From Doryteuthis pealeii (taxonomy: Eukaryota > Mollusca > Cephalopoda > Myopsida > Loliginidae), in contig CM042157.1 of assembly GCA_023376005.1 (NCBI GenBank), positions 91,526,445 through 91,590,444 on the forward strand: 64,000 nucleotides of DNA, in the 5' to 3' direction. The position numbers were made by a program, and so were the translations under genes. Shown piece after piece: positions 29,287-39,412 of this stretch. The first letter of the stretch is position 1, and each line of letters begins with the position of its first letter. The notes below the pieces were generated by a model, which was not told the DNA's origin, made no database searches, and saw only the letters and a list, made by a program, of their open reading frames with translations.

Positions 29287-29361
29287 AACCGTTTATCGCG
29301 AAAAAATACACACATGAAATCAACTGCAATTAATCAATATCTTGATTAATCCAGTGGATTT

Positions 29362-29398
29362 AACCCTGAAGATCCTTATGGTGAAACTCGAGTAGGTT
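29362..29398 (+). ncRNA. Hammerhead ribozyme motif
   Basis: Stem I AACC/GGTT (perfect), CTGAAGA (29366-29372), a weak stem II CC/GG with loop TTAT, GAAAC (29383-29387), stem III ACT/AGT with a CG loop, and cleavage triplet GTA. Core bases are canonical; stem II is only two strong pairs. It is followed by TTACCGTGTACC and a TA array. Confidence 0.7.
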
Positions 29399-29414
29399 AT
29401 TACCGTGTACCTTT

Positions 29415-29417
<3 letters not shown>

Positions 29418-29446
<29 letters not shown>
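29418..29446. repeat. (TA)n microsatellite
   Basis: Pure TA run. Confidence 0.95.
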
Positions 29447-29448
<2 letters not shown>

Positions 29449-30070
29449 GTGAAGTTAGAGCTGAAAAAAAAAAAAACTTCTAGAATTAACTTACTTGAGA
29501 TGTGTCATATAATTTTTGACCCTAAAATAGACAATCAACTCTCCATCCTTCAAACTGAATATGATATCTTTGTTTGTATCTCAGCCATTTCTTCATCTTT
29601 GAGTGGGATGCTGTAAAAAAAAAAAAAAAAAAATGAGGTGTGCCTGTTCTTGGGAGTTTCAACCCTGGAACATCATCTCCTCTCCTCATTGCATCAAAGA
29701 GGAGGGTTGCTGTTTTTCTTATGCTGATGGTGCAGACTAGGCAGATTTTGCTCTTGTTCAGGTCAAACTGACCCCTTCTGGAAATCCCCCTTGCCCTGGT
29801 GAATGGAATACAAACTGGCATGTGCCTGAGACAATAGGACTTTTTTTTTTTTTTTTTTTTTTTACATACAAAAAAGAAAAATGGGGATATGAATACAGTA
29901 TAATAAAAACAATGTAAAAAAAATCCCTGGTGCTCACAGTCAGGGTGCTCACAGTCACACTGACGTCACATCAATAAACTAAAAATCTGTGACTGGATTA
30001 TAATAAAGCACTTTTATTTGTGTGTCTCCTACATTTAAACTTAATAGACCCCCCACCCAGTCAGAATCAG
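29447..30070. other. No recognisable element
   Basis: Unique-looking with A- and T-tracts at 29612-29634 and 29840-29866. Frames on the minus strand (29522-29821) have no recognised similarity. Confidence 0.3.
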
Positions 30071-30640
30071 CCCTGTCGGTTGGGACTTTAGAATACACTG
30101 ACTGCACCTCTGCAGAGGGGTGAGACTCCCCCAATGGGGCCACCTATTGACTGTTGGTAGCGACCTGTGATGCTTAAGGATGGAACCTTGGTGGATGAGC
30201 TGTCCATGACATGCAACACTCCACTTAGACCCTTACTTAGGCTAGACGGGCAGTTTGATCAATCGACTGGTCACATCAAGCCCTAGCACCTATATGATTG
30301 CACCAACTCTATTGCCCTTATGGCAAGCCAACTCTTTTTTTATCATATGGGTGCTAGAAGGCAGTGGCTGAGGGTCTTCATGTCCTGAGGATGACGTTAA
30401 ACTCTAAAGGTTCCATTTCTGGAGGTTTGGGGAATGTGGAACACCTCTTCATCACCATTGCTCCCTGGTCCACTCTGACCCAGAGTGGTAGTACCTGTTA
30501 GGGTCCTATCAATGGGTTGAATAGAAAAATGTGTAAATAGAAAATTGAGTCTCCATTAAGAATGAATTTATTTCAAAGCTTTGTCGGCATTAAATGACCC
30601 ACAGAGGTTGATATGCCGTAAAACAAACCAGACCAAACCC
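30071..30640 (+). mobile_element. SINE-C copy, near full length
   Basis: Starts CCCTGTCGGTTGGGACTTTA, passes CACCTCTGCAGAGGGG, CCTATTGCCCTTATGG, GACGTTAAACTCTA and GGAGTGGTAGTACCTGTTAG. It ends with the tail CATTAAATGACCCACAGAGG and TTGATATGCCGTAAAA. About 570 bp and non-coding. There is no clear tRNA head, so the 5' origin is unknown. The tail is shared with other families. Confidence 0.85.
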
Positions 30641-30861
30641 AGTCAGAATACTCTGGATAGGCTATAGGATAGAAACTATTTCGATATAGATGTTATCAAG
30701 GCCCTCTTGTAAGTATTACAAAAAACAAAAATAAAATAATGGAAAAATAAATAGTTAATTTTTAAGAAATATATTATAGAACACATTTCTTACTATACAA
30801 TTATATGTGATGTTATTGGGTCTGGCATTGCTAGATAGCCCTTCTTGTGTGTGTGTGTGTA
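30641..30861. other. No recognisable feature
   Basis: AT-rich with a short TG run at 30847-30860. Confidence 0.3.
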
Positions 30862-30997
30862 TAAAGTACGGAGCTGAAGGTAGGTGTGGCGCTCCATATC
30901 AGATGCTAAAATAATCTCCTTGGTCTAACACTATTGAAAAGGGGATAGACTCCCTTGGTGTCTGGCTAATACCGACATTAGGCCACCCCGACGACTT

Positions 30998-31001
<4 letters not shown>
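30862..31001 (+). mobile_element. SINE-A copy 4, 5'-truncated
   Basis: Begins TAAAGTACGGAGCTGAAGG (mid-body) and runs to GACGACTTTAC, without the tRNA-like head. A TG run sits at the truncation point. Confidence 0.85.

Positions 31002-31030
<29 letters not shown>
31001..31030. repeat. (TA)n microsatellite
   Basis: TA run directly attached to the SINE-A 3' end. Confidence 0.9.
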
Positions 31031-31033
<3 letters not shown>

Positions 31034-31395
31034 TTATCGGTATGTTATGAACTCTTACATAAGTAGAGGGTTTTTTTTTTATCCAATTAGATGAAACACT
31101 GAAATCTAACCTATATATTATTGATATATAGATTAGAAATTTGTAAAAATAACACATTTTAGATTGTAGAACCATACAACTTTGTGAATGGAAATGCAAC
31201 TCATATTAACTGTAGGATAGTATTACAAAAAAAAAAAGATAGGGTTATCATAATTGTCCTTATTTACATTTCTGTGTAACAATTGAAAAGAAGAAAAAAA
31301 ATTAATTTGTCTCTTTGTTTCTAATTTGTTACAAATTTGTAGGATAAGCATATTGAAAACCATTACTTATAAATAGGAGTGTTCAATAGGGACGT
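31031..31395. other. No recognisable feature
   Basis: AT-rich; an imperfect inverted segment CTAACCTATATATTATTGAT / ATATAGATTAG lies at 31107-31135. Confidence 0.3.
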
Positions 31396-31666
31396 ATAAG
31401 CTCAGTTGGTAGAGTGTCTGACTAGGAACCACAAGGCTCCTTGTTCCATACCGGCCCTTGCCAACTCGGCGTATGATTAGCTCAGGGATCTGTACGGTAT
31501 TACTTTACCGCATAGATCCCTGTACTATTCATACACTGTAAGGAGCTGATGGTAGGAGTGGTGCTTCGCCTCAAACTCGAAAACAATCTCCTTGGTCTAG
31601 TGCTAGTAAAAAGGGTATAGATTCCCTTGCTGTCTGGCTTTAGGCCACCCCATTAACTTTACTTAA
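31396..31666 (+). mobile_element. SINE-A copy 5 with internal inverted duplication
   Basis: A box AGCTCAGTTGGTAGAG; the B-box region is TTGTTCCATACC (mutated). At 31486-31528 the CAGGGATCTGTACGGTA block is followed by its own inverted copy TTTACCGCATAGATCCCTG. This is unusual for the family. Confidence 0.85.
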
Positions 31667-31741
31667 AAAAAATTTTTTATGAGTGTTCAAATATGTGATT
31701 GCTGATATGTGATCTGTAATAATATGGTCGTGCGTGTAATA

Positions 31742-32379
31742 TCTTATTATAATGGAGATTGTGGGTTTGTTTGTCTGTAACCGAAACTATATCACTATTC
31801 AAGTCACAATTCCATTTGTTATTTAATCACATTCTCCATGATTTAATTTTTAATTAAACCTCAAATATTGATAAAATTGTTTTACATTATTAATTCTGTT
31901 GACCATATCTACATACTAAAAACATGCAATTGTATTTATATATACAACAAAATAGCGGTTTACAGTGTGAATGGGAAGGCTAATTTGCATATTGATCTTA
32001 AAAAAATTGATTTCAATAAATATCTGCTTGGTATTATTGATTTCTAATTGTTTGGTTTTATTCAATTAAATATGAGCAAAAGTCTCGGATATAAATCTTA
32101 AAAGAAATCCATTAACAAGAAGAAATAACTGTAATATTATTCTTTATTTCCTATTTTAACTAAATAGTTGAATTAGGAAAATTTACCAATGAAAGACGGG
32201 AGTAATGGAAAATGATGGAAGAGTTAGTTTCAAAGTTGTTCTATTTTTCGATTATACCCCCTCTGTTCCAAATATTTTTATCTGCATTCTTATTCAGTTT
32301 CATTAGCCTTTCTAATTTAACATATTTTATTATATTAAAACTTAAATACTTGCACCCGGAGGGTGCATAAATTTGCTAG
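31742..32379 (+). mobile_element. Non-autonomous Helitron copy 4
   Basis: TCTTATTATAATGGAGATTG start and GGGTGCATAAATTTGCTAG end, with the intact hairpin TGCACCC/GGGTGCA. About 638 bp, flanked by A and A/T as expected. The conserved small frame is disrupted here. Confidence 0.9.
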
Positions 32380-32655
32380 TAGATATAATTGGCTGACCAA
32401 AATTCTCAGCCGTAACACAAACAATTGAAAGTGAAAGACCTTGAAATAAATAAAAATTCTAGAATTGTTTCTTAAAACTTCTGTTGTTGTTGTTGGGAGG
32501 GGTGGGGGTGATGTTCACCTATTTTTGGTCGTTGGTAGCTAAAAACAGTCCATTATTAGTGTCAAAGAATTTGTATAGGTAATTTTAATCTTTTGTTATA
32601 AGAAAAGATTTGCAGAAGTGCAAGTTTTACCATTCTACAGTGGCCGAGGGGACGG
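32380..32655. other. No recognisable feature
   Basis: Unique-looking with a GTT run and G-rich patch at 32482-32510. Confidence 0.3.
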
Positions 32656-32905
32656 TTTAGCTTAGTCGGTAGAGCACCTGCCCAGGAATTGCAAGGTTCT
32701 GGGTTCGATGCTGGTCCCCGCCAACTCAGCGCATGAGTAGCACAGATTGGGTAATCTGATCTGTACAGTAAAGTGGGCTGGCGGTAGGTGCAGTGCTCCA
32801 CCTCTACAAAAAAATCTCCACGCGCTAGTGAAAAGGAGATAAACTCCCTCACTTTCTGGCTGATACTGACAATAGACCATGCCACCAAATTTAATTTTAC
32901 TTACA
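32656..32905 (+). mobile_element. SINE-A copy 6
   Basis: A box TAGCTTAGTCGGTAGAGCAC and B box GGGTTCGATGC; a variant body with AGATTGGGTAATCTGATCTG that is shared only with copy 10 (59457), so these two form a subfamily. Confidence 0.9.
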
Positions 32906-33006
32906 GTGGCGGATTAAAAAAGAAAGAATTCATTTTAATTTTCACGGGTGTCCTGGCTTTTGCTTAGTCCTAAAATTTAGATCTTGACTTGTTGCTGTAC
33001 CTATAT

Positions 33007-33337
33007 AGTGATGCTGATAGCTTTTTGATTTAGTGTGTCCTGGACACACACATTTGCTTTGAATGAGTCCCCGGAAAATTAATGGGTCTCAACTAAAGTT
33101 TCTTAATAGATTGTAGGTTTTTTATTCATGATCTGGGGAAAGAACTTAAGTTGCCTAACTCCTACCTTGTAGCCTATTGTGTGTAATTCGCTTCTAAGTA
33201 CTATTGAAATGTATTTCCAGTTAGCTTGAAATGGTGAGGGAAGAAAAAAAGAAAAACACTGAGATGCAGGGATATGATTTTACTGCGTCCTTTTAGATTT
33301 TTGTGCGCCAGAGTACATGTACCTATCAGCATCTCTG
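33007..33337 (+). mobile_element. MITE-E copy 3
   Basis: TIRs AGTGATGCTGATAGC and CTATCAGCATCTCTG. Full interior with minor changes. Confidence 0.9.
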
Positions 33338-33376
33338 CAGTAACTAACTAAAAAGCTGTCTAATTCACTCAGTTTA

Positions 33377-33596
33377 ATTTGGCACAAGGCCAAGAAGTAT
33401 GGAGCACCTTGTAAGAATTGAACTCCCTATTAAGTAGTAATTAATACTAGCTTGTTAACCATTATACCAGGATGAGGTGCTCATAAATAATTTGGTTAGG
33501 TTAGTTTGGCACAAGGACAGAAGTATGGGGCATCCAGTGAGAATTAAACCTGTTTGTTATGGTCTATGAGCATAGCTTACTATCTGTTCCATTATG
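33377..33596 (-). repeat. Two tandem tRNA-like SINE units
   Basis: TTTGGCACAAGGCCAAGAAG and GTAAGAATTGAACTCCC are followed by AACCATTATACCAGG. The unit then restarts at about 33505. On the minus strand each unit has a GGTATAATGGTTA A box and a GAGTTCAATTC B box. It is the same unit that forms the array at 46425-46990. Confidence 0.7.
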
Positions 33597-33784
33597 ACAA
33601 TTGACAAGACATTCAAACCAAAAATTGAAGATGGAATTTCCTGTTTAATTTCTTCAAGACATTTTTGGTTTGTTTTTATTTACTTTCAGATAAAATTGGA
33701 TTCTTAAAAAAAAAAAACTCTATTGAATTCTAGAAATGTAGTCTCCTGGGGATTGAGGATTTTCTTCAATATATTTCCCTATCT

Positions 33785-33817
<33 letters not shown>

Positions 33818-33846
33818 ATATATTATATTATATATATATATATATA
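33785..33846. repeat. (TATC)n and (TA)n
   Basis: CTAT tetranucleotides followed by a TA run. Confidence 0.9.
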
Positions 33847-34216
33847 TCCCCCCTCTCTCTCTCTAATCTTTCTCTCTTCACCCTCTCTCTATCGTTTCTC
33901 CTCTCTCTCTCTAATCTTTCTCTCTTCACCCCCCTCTCTCTAATCTTTCTCTCTTCACCCCCCTCTCTCTAATCTTTCTCTCTTCACCCCCTCTCTCTCT
34001 TTCTCTCTTCATCTTCTTTCTTTCTCTCTTCACCCCCCTCTCTAATCTTCTCTCTTCACCCCCCTCTCTCTAATCTTCTCTCTCTCTCTAATCTTTCTCT
34101 CTTCACCCCCCCTCTCTCTAATCTTTTTCCTTCCCTCTCTCTCTAATTCTTCCTCTCTCTTTTTCATTCTTTAATCTCTCACCCCCTCTCTAATCTCTCC
34201 CCCTCTTTCTCTGTAA
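33847..34216. repeat. Polypyrimidine minisatellite
   Basis: Repeats of CTCTCTCTAATCTTTCTCTC and TTCACCCCC, with unit length near 29-33 and many variants. The strand bias is extreme (C/T only apart from a few A). Such tracts can form H-DNA; that consequence is inference. Confidence 0.9.
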
Positions 34217-34665
34217 TATAAAGGTTCATTTAAAAGATATTGAATACAGAGTCAAATTAACTGAATTAATAGCCAGCATTATCTTATTGGAAAAAACAAT
34301 GAAAACCTGAAAATCAAAAAAAAAAAAAGAATTGATTTATTCCAAAAATAATGAATGTTGTTCCATTTGTTCACAAATTAAACAATTCTTTTGTTTTCCT
34401 TTTATTCAAGAGAGAAGAATTTTTAAATATCAGAAATTAATTGGTTGTCTTTTTTGCAAAATATAACAACATACAATTGAGTGGAATTAATCAGAGTAAA
34501 TCTCGATGAGACAAACTTTCTTTTTTTTTTTTTGTGTGTGTGTTGTGTGTGTATAAACAAAACAAAAAACTATTCACTAATAATCTTATGCTAACCTAGC
34601 TTGTTAACCATAAAAATGAAGGTTGATATGCCATTAAACAAAGAAACACCCATAAAAATGAAGGT
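34217..34665. other. No recognisable element except a shared tail fragment
   Basis: AT-rich; at 34619-34650 AAGGTTGATATGCCATTAAA is the shared SINE tail, partly duplicated at 34653-34668. Confidence 0.35.

Positions 34666-34697
<32 letters not shown>
34666..34697. repeat. (TA)n microsatellite
   Basis: TA run following a duplicated tail fragment. Confidence 0.9.
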
Positions 34698-34699
<2 letters not shown>

Positions 34700-34849
34700 C
34701 AAATAATTAACTGATAGTTGAAACATTAGATTTTAAACATACAAAAATTTTATTTGTATACAATAACTTTCACTGTAGCCTTTAAGCATGAAAAGGTTCC
34801 CCTCATCACTTCCCTAGAGGATAAAAGCAAAGGTTATGCTATATAAGAA

Positions 34850-34881
34850 ATATATGTATATATATATATTATATATACATG

Positions 34882-34945
<64 letters not shown>

Positions 34946-34965
34946 ATAATATATATATATATATG
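34850..34965. repeat. (TA)n(CA)n(TA)n compound array
   Basis: TA blocks around a CA run at 34881-34904, with phase breaks giving local palindromes. Confidence 0.9.
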
Positions 34966-36240
34966 ATCAGCTAGAAGATTTACTGTATCCTGTGATGAAT
35001 TGAATGCCTTGACTGAAAAAGTTGACTAAAAATATTAAAAATTCTACATGAATATAACTTATAACTTTAACCTATTAAAACTTGTAACCTATTTAGCTTA
35101 TTGTATTATTCATATGTATAATATACATACATACAGATGGGATATGAATGCTGTTAATAAAAAAAAGTTAAAATGTGAATCCATTGTCAGACAAACTGAA
35201 TCTAACTTGTATTTTGAGTATGTTAACTCTTAACATCCTATACCGCCTCATTCCATCCGGCCAGAAGTCCCATTTTTTTACATAATTCACTGAAAATTAT
35301 AGCCTTTATTTAAATGTAATATTAAACATATTTAGCAGTCTTTCATTTACGGGAAATAACAGGTAACTTTAAATGAAAAGGCCATTTTTAGCCATTTTTT
35401 GATAAATCCTTATAGGAATGGGGCTCTGGACTTAAAAAATTCTCAACAGGATGTTAAGAGTTAAGATTATGGCCACTATTTTAGGCGTTTAGTTCTTCTG
35501 TTGGTAAATCCAAGTTGGTATTGAATGTGGTTTCAATTGGTTTATTCTTATAGTCTTAAGTCTTGTAGTGTTCCTTGAAATCCTAGGTAGAAAAGAGTGC
35601 AGTATCAGTAGATGCTCCTGTAAGAATTCAAGTTGTAATGTGAAACAAGGCCTTCAAAAAGCGTGTTCATCACGTCGGGTCGTCACCACTTGTAAGATTC
35701 AAAGTGAATATTTGAAGAACATACAACTCCTACAAGGGTTGAGGGACAATACATTTAATAGATAACAGCACATGAATACAAAGGATACATAATAGAAGAG
35801 TACATGGATACATAAAATACAAGAGTAGATAAACCTACATATATAAAAGGAACTGAAGCGTCCATAGATAGAAATGACTTACAAGGAGGGGGGCCGGAGC
35901 CCCACCGAGAAAGGGGTAGACCGTGTCTAACCCATGTCGTCTCGTAGCGAAGAAAGAGGTAGAAAAAAGGAAGAGAAGTTTGAAATAGCCGCTTAAATAC
36001 CAGAGGTCCCCTAGTGGGAACAAACGACAACCGGCGGGCATATAACTCCTCAGGCAAATGGGAAAATAACCCCTACACTCCTTCTGACAGAGAGTCAAAT
36101 TTGTAATTGATTTGAAGATAGCTGACAATGATCTTAGATGCATTCTGTATACGTTTCTCATTGGCCAATTTTTACCTGAAAGTGCCTGCTGCTGATGTTG
36201 GGAAAGTTCATAAATAGGAGCGGTAATTTGGCGTACATCT
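34966..36240. other. No recognisable element
   Basis: Mostly unique-looking sequence. A GC-richer part at 35840-36060 (AAGGAGGGGGGCCGGAGCCC) has a 100-codon minus-strand frame but no family resemblance. It may be a fragment of an unidentified element or LTR. Confidence 0.3.
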
Positions 36241-36402
36241 TATACCACAGATATTCTGACCTGTGTGGTAAAGTGGGGAGCTTACGGTAGGTGTGACGAT
36301 CCATCTCAGTAAAAAATCTCCCTAGTCTAGTGCTAATGAAAAGGAGATAGATTTCCTTGCTGTCCGGCTGATACCGCCAATAGACCATTCCACTCACTTT
36401 GC
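36241..36402 (+). mobile_element. SINE-A copy 7, 5'-truncated
   Basis: From about GACCTGTGTGGTAAAGTGGG through CTCCCTAGTCTAGTGC to ACCATTCCACTCACTTTGC; the head is lost. Confidence 0.8.
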
Positions 36403-36623
36403 ATAAACATTTTTTTTTACAAAGGAAATAATATCAATAGTTGCCTCTGATGTTGTTTTATTATCAGGTTTACTAATTATATTCCTAATTATTTTGCATG
36501 TGCTTGTAACAAATTAAGCATTCAATTTGTCCATAACAATTAAGAACTTAATTAATAAACCAGATAGAAAAACTACAGAGGCAAGTATTTATAGCATTCC
36601 TTGTAAAATTTTTGTAATATATA
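36403..36623. other. No recognisable feature
   Basis: AT-rich unique sequence between the truncated SINE-A copy and MITE-E copy 4. Confidence 0.3.
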
Positions 36624-36908
36624 CTGAGATGCTCATAACCTTTTGATTTAGTGCGTCCTGGGACACACATATTTGCTTTGAATGTGTTCCTGGGAAAAAT
36701 TTATGGGTCCCAACTAAAGCCATCTAACTCCTACCTTGTAACCTATCTTGTGTAATTTGTTTCCAAGAAAATATTAAAATGTATTTACAGTTAGCTGGAA
36801 ATGGTAAGGGAAGAAAAATAAAAAAATACTGGGATGCATGGATATGATTTTACTCTGTCCTTTTAGATTTTTGTGCATCAGGGACGCAGGGCGTGTATCT
36901 ATCAGTGT
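36624..36908 (+). mobile_element. MITE-E copy 4
   Basis: CTGAGATGCTCATAACC start and CTATCAGTGTG end. The interior has lost the GTTTCTTAATAGATTG segment. The right TIR runs into TG repeats. Confidence 0.85.
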
Positions 36909-37021
36909 GTGTGTGTATATATGTAAAATGAAACTGGAAATGAATCCGACGGTATGTTGAAAAAAGAAATAAAGGAAAGAAAGTATAGAATGGATAAAAT
37001 AGGATATTTTAATCAATTTTA

Positions 37022-37060
37022 CTTACACATGTTTGGTCTTTCTCGACCACGTCTGAACGT
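37022..37060 (-). ncRNA. Degenerate compact hammerhead-like motif
   Basis: On the minus strand CAGACGT stands where CUGANGA is expected. It is followed by GGTC-GAGAAA-GACC as stem II, then AAAC, ATGT and GTA. Stem II is perfect, but the box and the GAAA are mutated. Confidence 0.4.
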
Positions 37061-37144
37061 GAATTTAAAAAAAAGTTATTTTTTCGAACATTTCAAAAAT
37101 TCTCCGCCTTTTCCAACGAATTTCATTTCAAATAAGGATTTACC

Positions 37145-37288
37145 CTGATGAAGGTCGAATTTTCTTTGTGTGCGGAACATTTCTACATTTTTTCTATTAT
37201 TATTATTTCATTTCATTTGGTTATTTAAAAATAATAATAGTTTGAATAATGTACACATGGATAAACTTCTGACCAAAACACGTGTAAA
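37145..37288 (+). ncRNA. Hammerhead-like motif with expanded loop II
   Basis: CTGATGA (37145-37151), one extra A, stem II GGTC/GACC with about 115 bases between the strands, AAAAC (GAAA mutated) and ACGTGTA. The loop contains TTCTATTATTATT and AATAATAATAG, which can pair. It is homologous to 11212-11364 and 52919-53056. Stem I is poorly conserved. Confidence 0.5.
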
Positions 37289-37351
37289 TAAAATTGATTA
37301 AAATATCCTATTTTATCCATTCTATACTTTCTTTCCTTTATTTATTTTTAA

Positions 37352-37352
37352 C

Positions 37353-37383
<31 letters not shown>

Positions 37384-37384
37384 T
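37352..37384. repeat. (TA)n(CA)n microsatellite
   Basis: TA run then CACACA. Confidence 0.9.
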
Positions 37385-37395
37385 CTCATTATTAC

Positions 37396-37424
37396 TGTAG
37401 TAGTAGTAGTAGTAGTAGTAATAA
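37396..37424. repeat. (GTA)n microsatellite
   Basis: GTA trinucleotide run. Confidence 0.85.
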
Positions 37425-38157
37425 TGATAATAAACATGGACACCCACAGTGGTTACTGTTAATAAAATAGTCTAAGGTAGGAAGATATAAATTCATTGTT
37501 AGACCACCTAACAACTTATTCATGAATGGAATGAATGTGTGACAAAAAACTTTCCAGACAACCCCCCTACCCCTAAACTATCCCAGGCAACACCTCCCCC
37601 ATTGCAAGAGTCGGGGAAAGTTCCTGATGTCTGAGGTGTCCCAAACAGAGAGATGCTGAAAGAGTTGGAGCATTTTTTTTTTGTCCACAATCCCACGTAC
37701 ACATGGGGGTCTCCAACGTGTTTTTTTTTTTTTTTTTTTAAAAAGGCCTTGTATTGTATCCTATCCTTATGGGAGGCTGAGAAAATACGACCAAGGAAAA
37801 TTTACTTAAACACAGGTTCTTTGTTTAGTGTTTGGGACTTTTTTTTTTCTGTAAAAGAGCTGGATATCATATGACCAGCCATGATTGACTGGTTGATTTA
37901 TTTTATTTTTTATTTTATTTTGTTTTTCGTCTTTCACCAACCCTTCTTCAGTAAAAGGAGAAAGTAAAACACAGAAATAGATACTACTACTAAACTCATC
38001 TTTTCAGTGGTGTGGAAATTACTACATTTAAAAGAAGTTGTAATAGTACGGACTGTTGTTATTATAGTTACTAACTAAAATACCTAAGACTAAAATCCTT
38101 TCTTTCTTTCTGAAAGAATGTGTTGAATATTTTTTATGCCACCTCCAAATTTTAAGG
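37425..38157. other. No recognisable element
   Basis: Unique-looking, with T-tracts (37718-37739). The segment 37558-37600 has a weak resemblance to GC-rich retroposon D (CCCAGGCAACACCTCCCCC). No gene found. Confidence 0.3.
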
Positions 38158-38482
38158 GAGTGGTAGTACCTGTTAGGGTCCCATCTATAGGTTAAATAGA
38201 AGAAAAAATAAGTTTAAAAATGTGCTTAAAAATTGAGCTTTAAACAGTGAATACCCATCAAGAATGATTACAATAAAACGTCTTCGGCATAAAATGATCC
38301 AACAAGGGTTGATATGCCGTAAAACCAAACCAGCCAACCTTTTCTTTTCACTTTTAAGACACAATGGCGTTTAAAAAAAATGTGTTTAAAAAAAAATTGA
38401 GTACCCATCAAGAATGAATAAAACAAAATGTATTTGGCATAAAATAACCCAATGCTGGTTGACATGCCATAAAACCCAACAA
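38158..38482 (+). mobile_element. SINE-C 3' end with duplicated tail
   Basis: GGAGTGGTAGTACCTGTTAG through AAGGGTTGATATGCCGTAAA, followed by a second copy of the tail block (CCCATCAAGAATGAATAAAA to GTTGACATGCCATAAAA) at 38398-38478. Both are on the plus strand. Confidence 0.75.
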
Positions 38483-38604
38483 AAAAAAAAACTTTTAAGA
38501 GTTGGAGAAAACAAATTTTAACTTCAGGTAAATTAAAAAAAAAAATTTCTGCCTGGTCAAATGTTACACACATACATATGTATTTGTTACAGTGTACGAT
38601 ACAA

Positions 38605-38662
38605 TGAAAAGGTGATTGTTACCAGTAGTTTCAAAGCAGTGTATTAGCCACTTATCATCAGG
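38605..38662 (-). ncRNA. Weak hammerhead-like motif
   Basis: The minus strand reads CTCTC, CTGATGA, TAAGTGGCTAATACACTGCTTT (imperfect stem II), GAAAC, TACT and GGTA. Box and GAAA are intact and GTA is in place, but stem I does not pair well. Probably a decayed member. Confidence 0.35.
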
Positions 38663-38734
38663 AGAGTGTGGATTACCCCTTCATTGCCATTACTTAAGAC
38701 ATCTTTGTTTTACAATGATATTATTTTGGGCATT

Positions 38735-38880
38735 TTTCATTAAGTATAAACTTCTTCTTAACAATGAATTTCATAATTGAACTTGTGTTGCTGTGTACTT
38801 TTCCTGCGGTGATAACCATTACACCATGGGCAACTTTTGCCACATGGGAGATGTTACAGTTCCTAAATTGACCTACCCTA
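38735..38880 (-). repeat. Repeat K, left copy flanking MITE-E
   Basis: The block from AACAATGAATTTCATAATTG through TGATAACCATTACACCATGG to TTACAGTTCCTAAATTGACC recurs at 39272-39405. On the minus strand it has a tRNA-like A box. MITE-E copy 5 sits between the two copies. Confidence 0.65.
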
Positions 38881-38882
38881 AT

Positions 38883-39221
38883 CAGAGATGCTGATAGGTA
38901 CGCATCCTGCATCCCTGATGCACAAAAATCTAAAAGGACACAGTAAAATCATATCCATGCATCCCAGTGTTTTTCTTTATTTCTTCCATTTCAAGCTAAC
39001 TGTAAAAACATTTCAATAGTTTCTTAAAAATGAATTACACAAGATAGGTTACAAGGTAGGAGTTAGACAGCTTTAGTTGTTTCCTCAGATCATAAATAAA
39101 AAAAACCCTACAATCTATTAAGAAACTTTAGTTGGTCCCCTTAAATTTTCCCAGGGACTTATTCAAAGCAAATATGTGCGTCCTAGGACGAACTAAAATA
39201 AAAAGCTATCAGCATCACTGC
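38883..39221 (-). mobile_element. MITE-E copy 5
   Basis: Reverse orientation: CAGAGATGCTGATAGG at the left and CTATCAGCATCACTG at the right. Full length at about 339 bp. Confidence 0.9.
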
Positions 39222-39261
39222 CTAATGTGCATCCGCATATGTGTGTAAGGTCGAGAAAGAC

Positions 39262-39408
39262 TATGAACTTCTTTTTAACAATGAATTTCAGAATTGAACT
39301 CGTGTTGACATGTACTTTTTCTGCAATGATAACCATTACACTGCGGGCAACTTTCGCCACATGGGAGACGTTACAGTTCCAAAATCAACCCTCCCTAATG
39401 TGCATATG
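39262..39408 (-). repeat. Repeat K, right copy
   Basis: Second copy of the block at 38735-38880, about 85-90 percent identical by eye. The Helitron begins right after it. Confidence 0.65.
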
Positions 39409-39412
39409 CATA

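Larger units (their letters stand above)
36941..37345. mobile_element. Inverted Penelope-type terminal-repeat pair with hammerheads
   Basis: The left part, read inversely, ends with the GTCGGATTCATTTCC motif (36943-36957). The segment from AAGAAATAAAGGAAAGAAAG to TTTACTTACACATGTTTGG (36964-37036) is inverted at 37280-37342 (AATTGATTAAAATATCC, CATTCTATACTTTCTTTCC). A degenerate hammerhead lies in the left arm and an expanded one in the right arm. The terminal repeats are partial and no coding core is present. Confidence 0.6.

Noticed and set aside
35755..36161. Two minus-strand frames of about 100 codons
   Set aside because: No recognisable motif; hydrophobic stretches alone do not support a gene.
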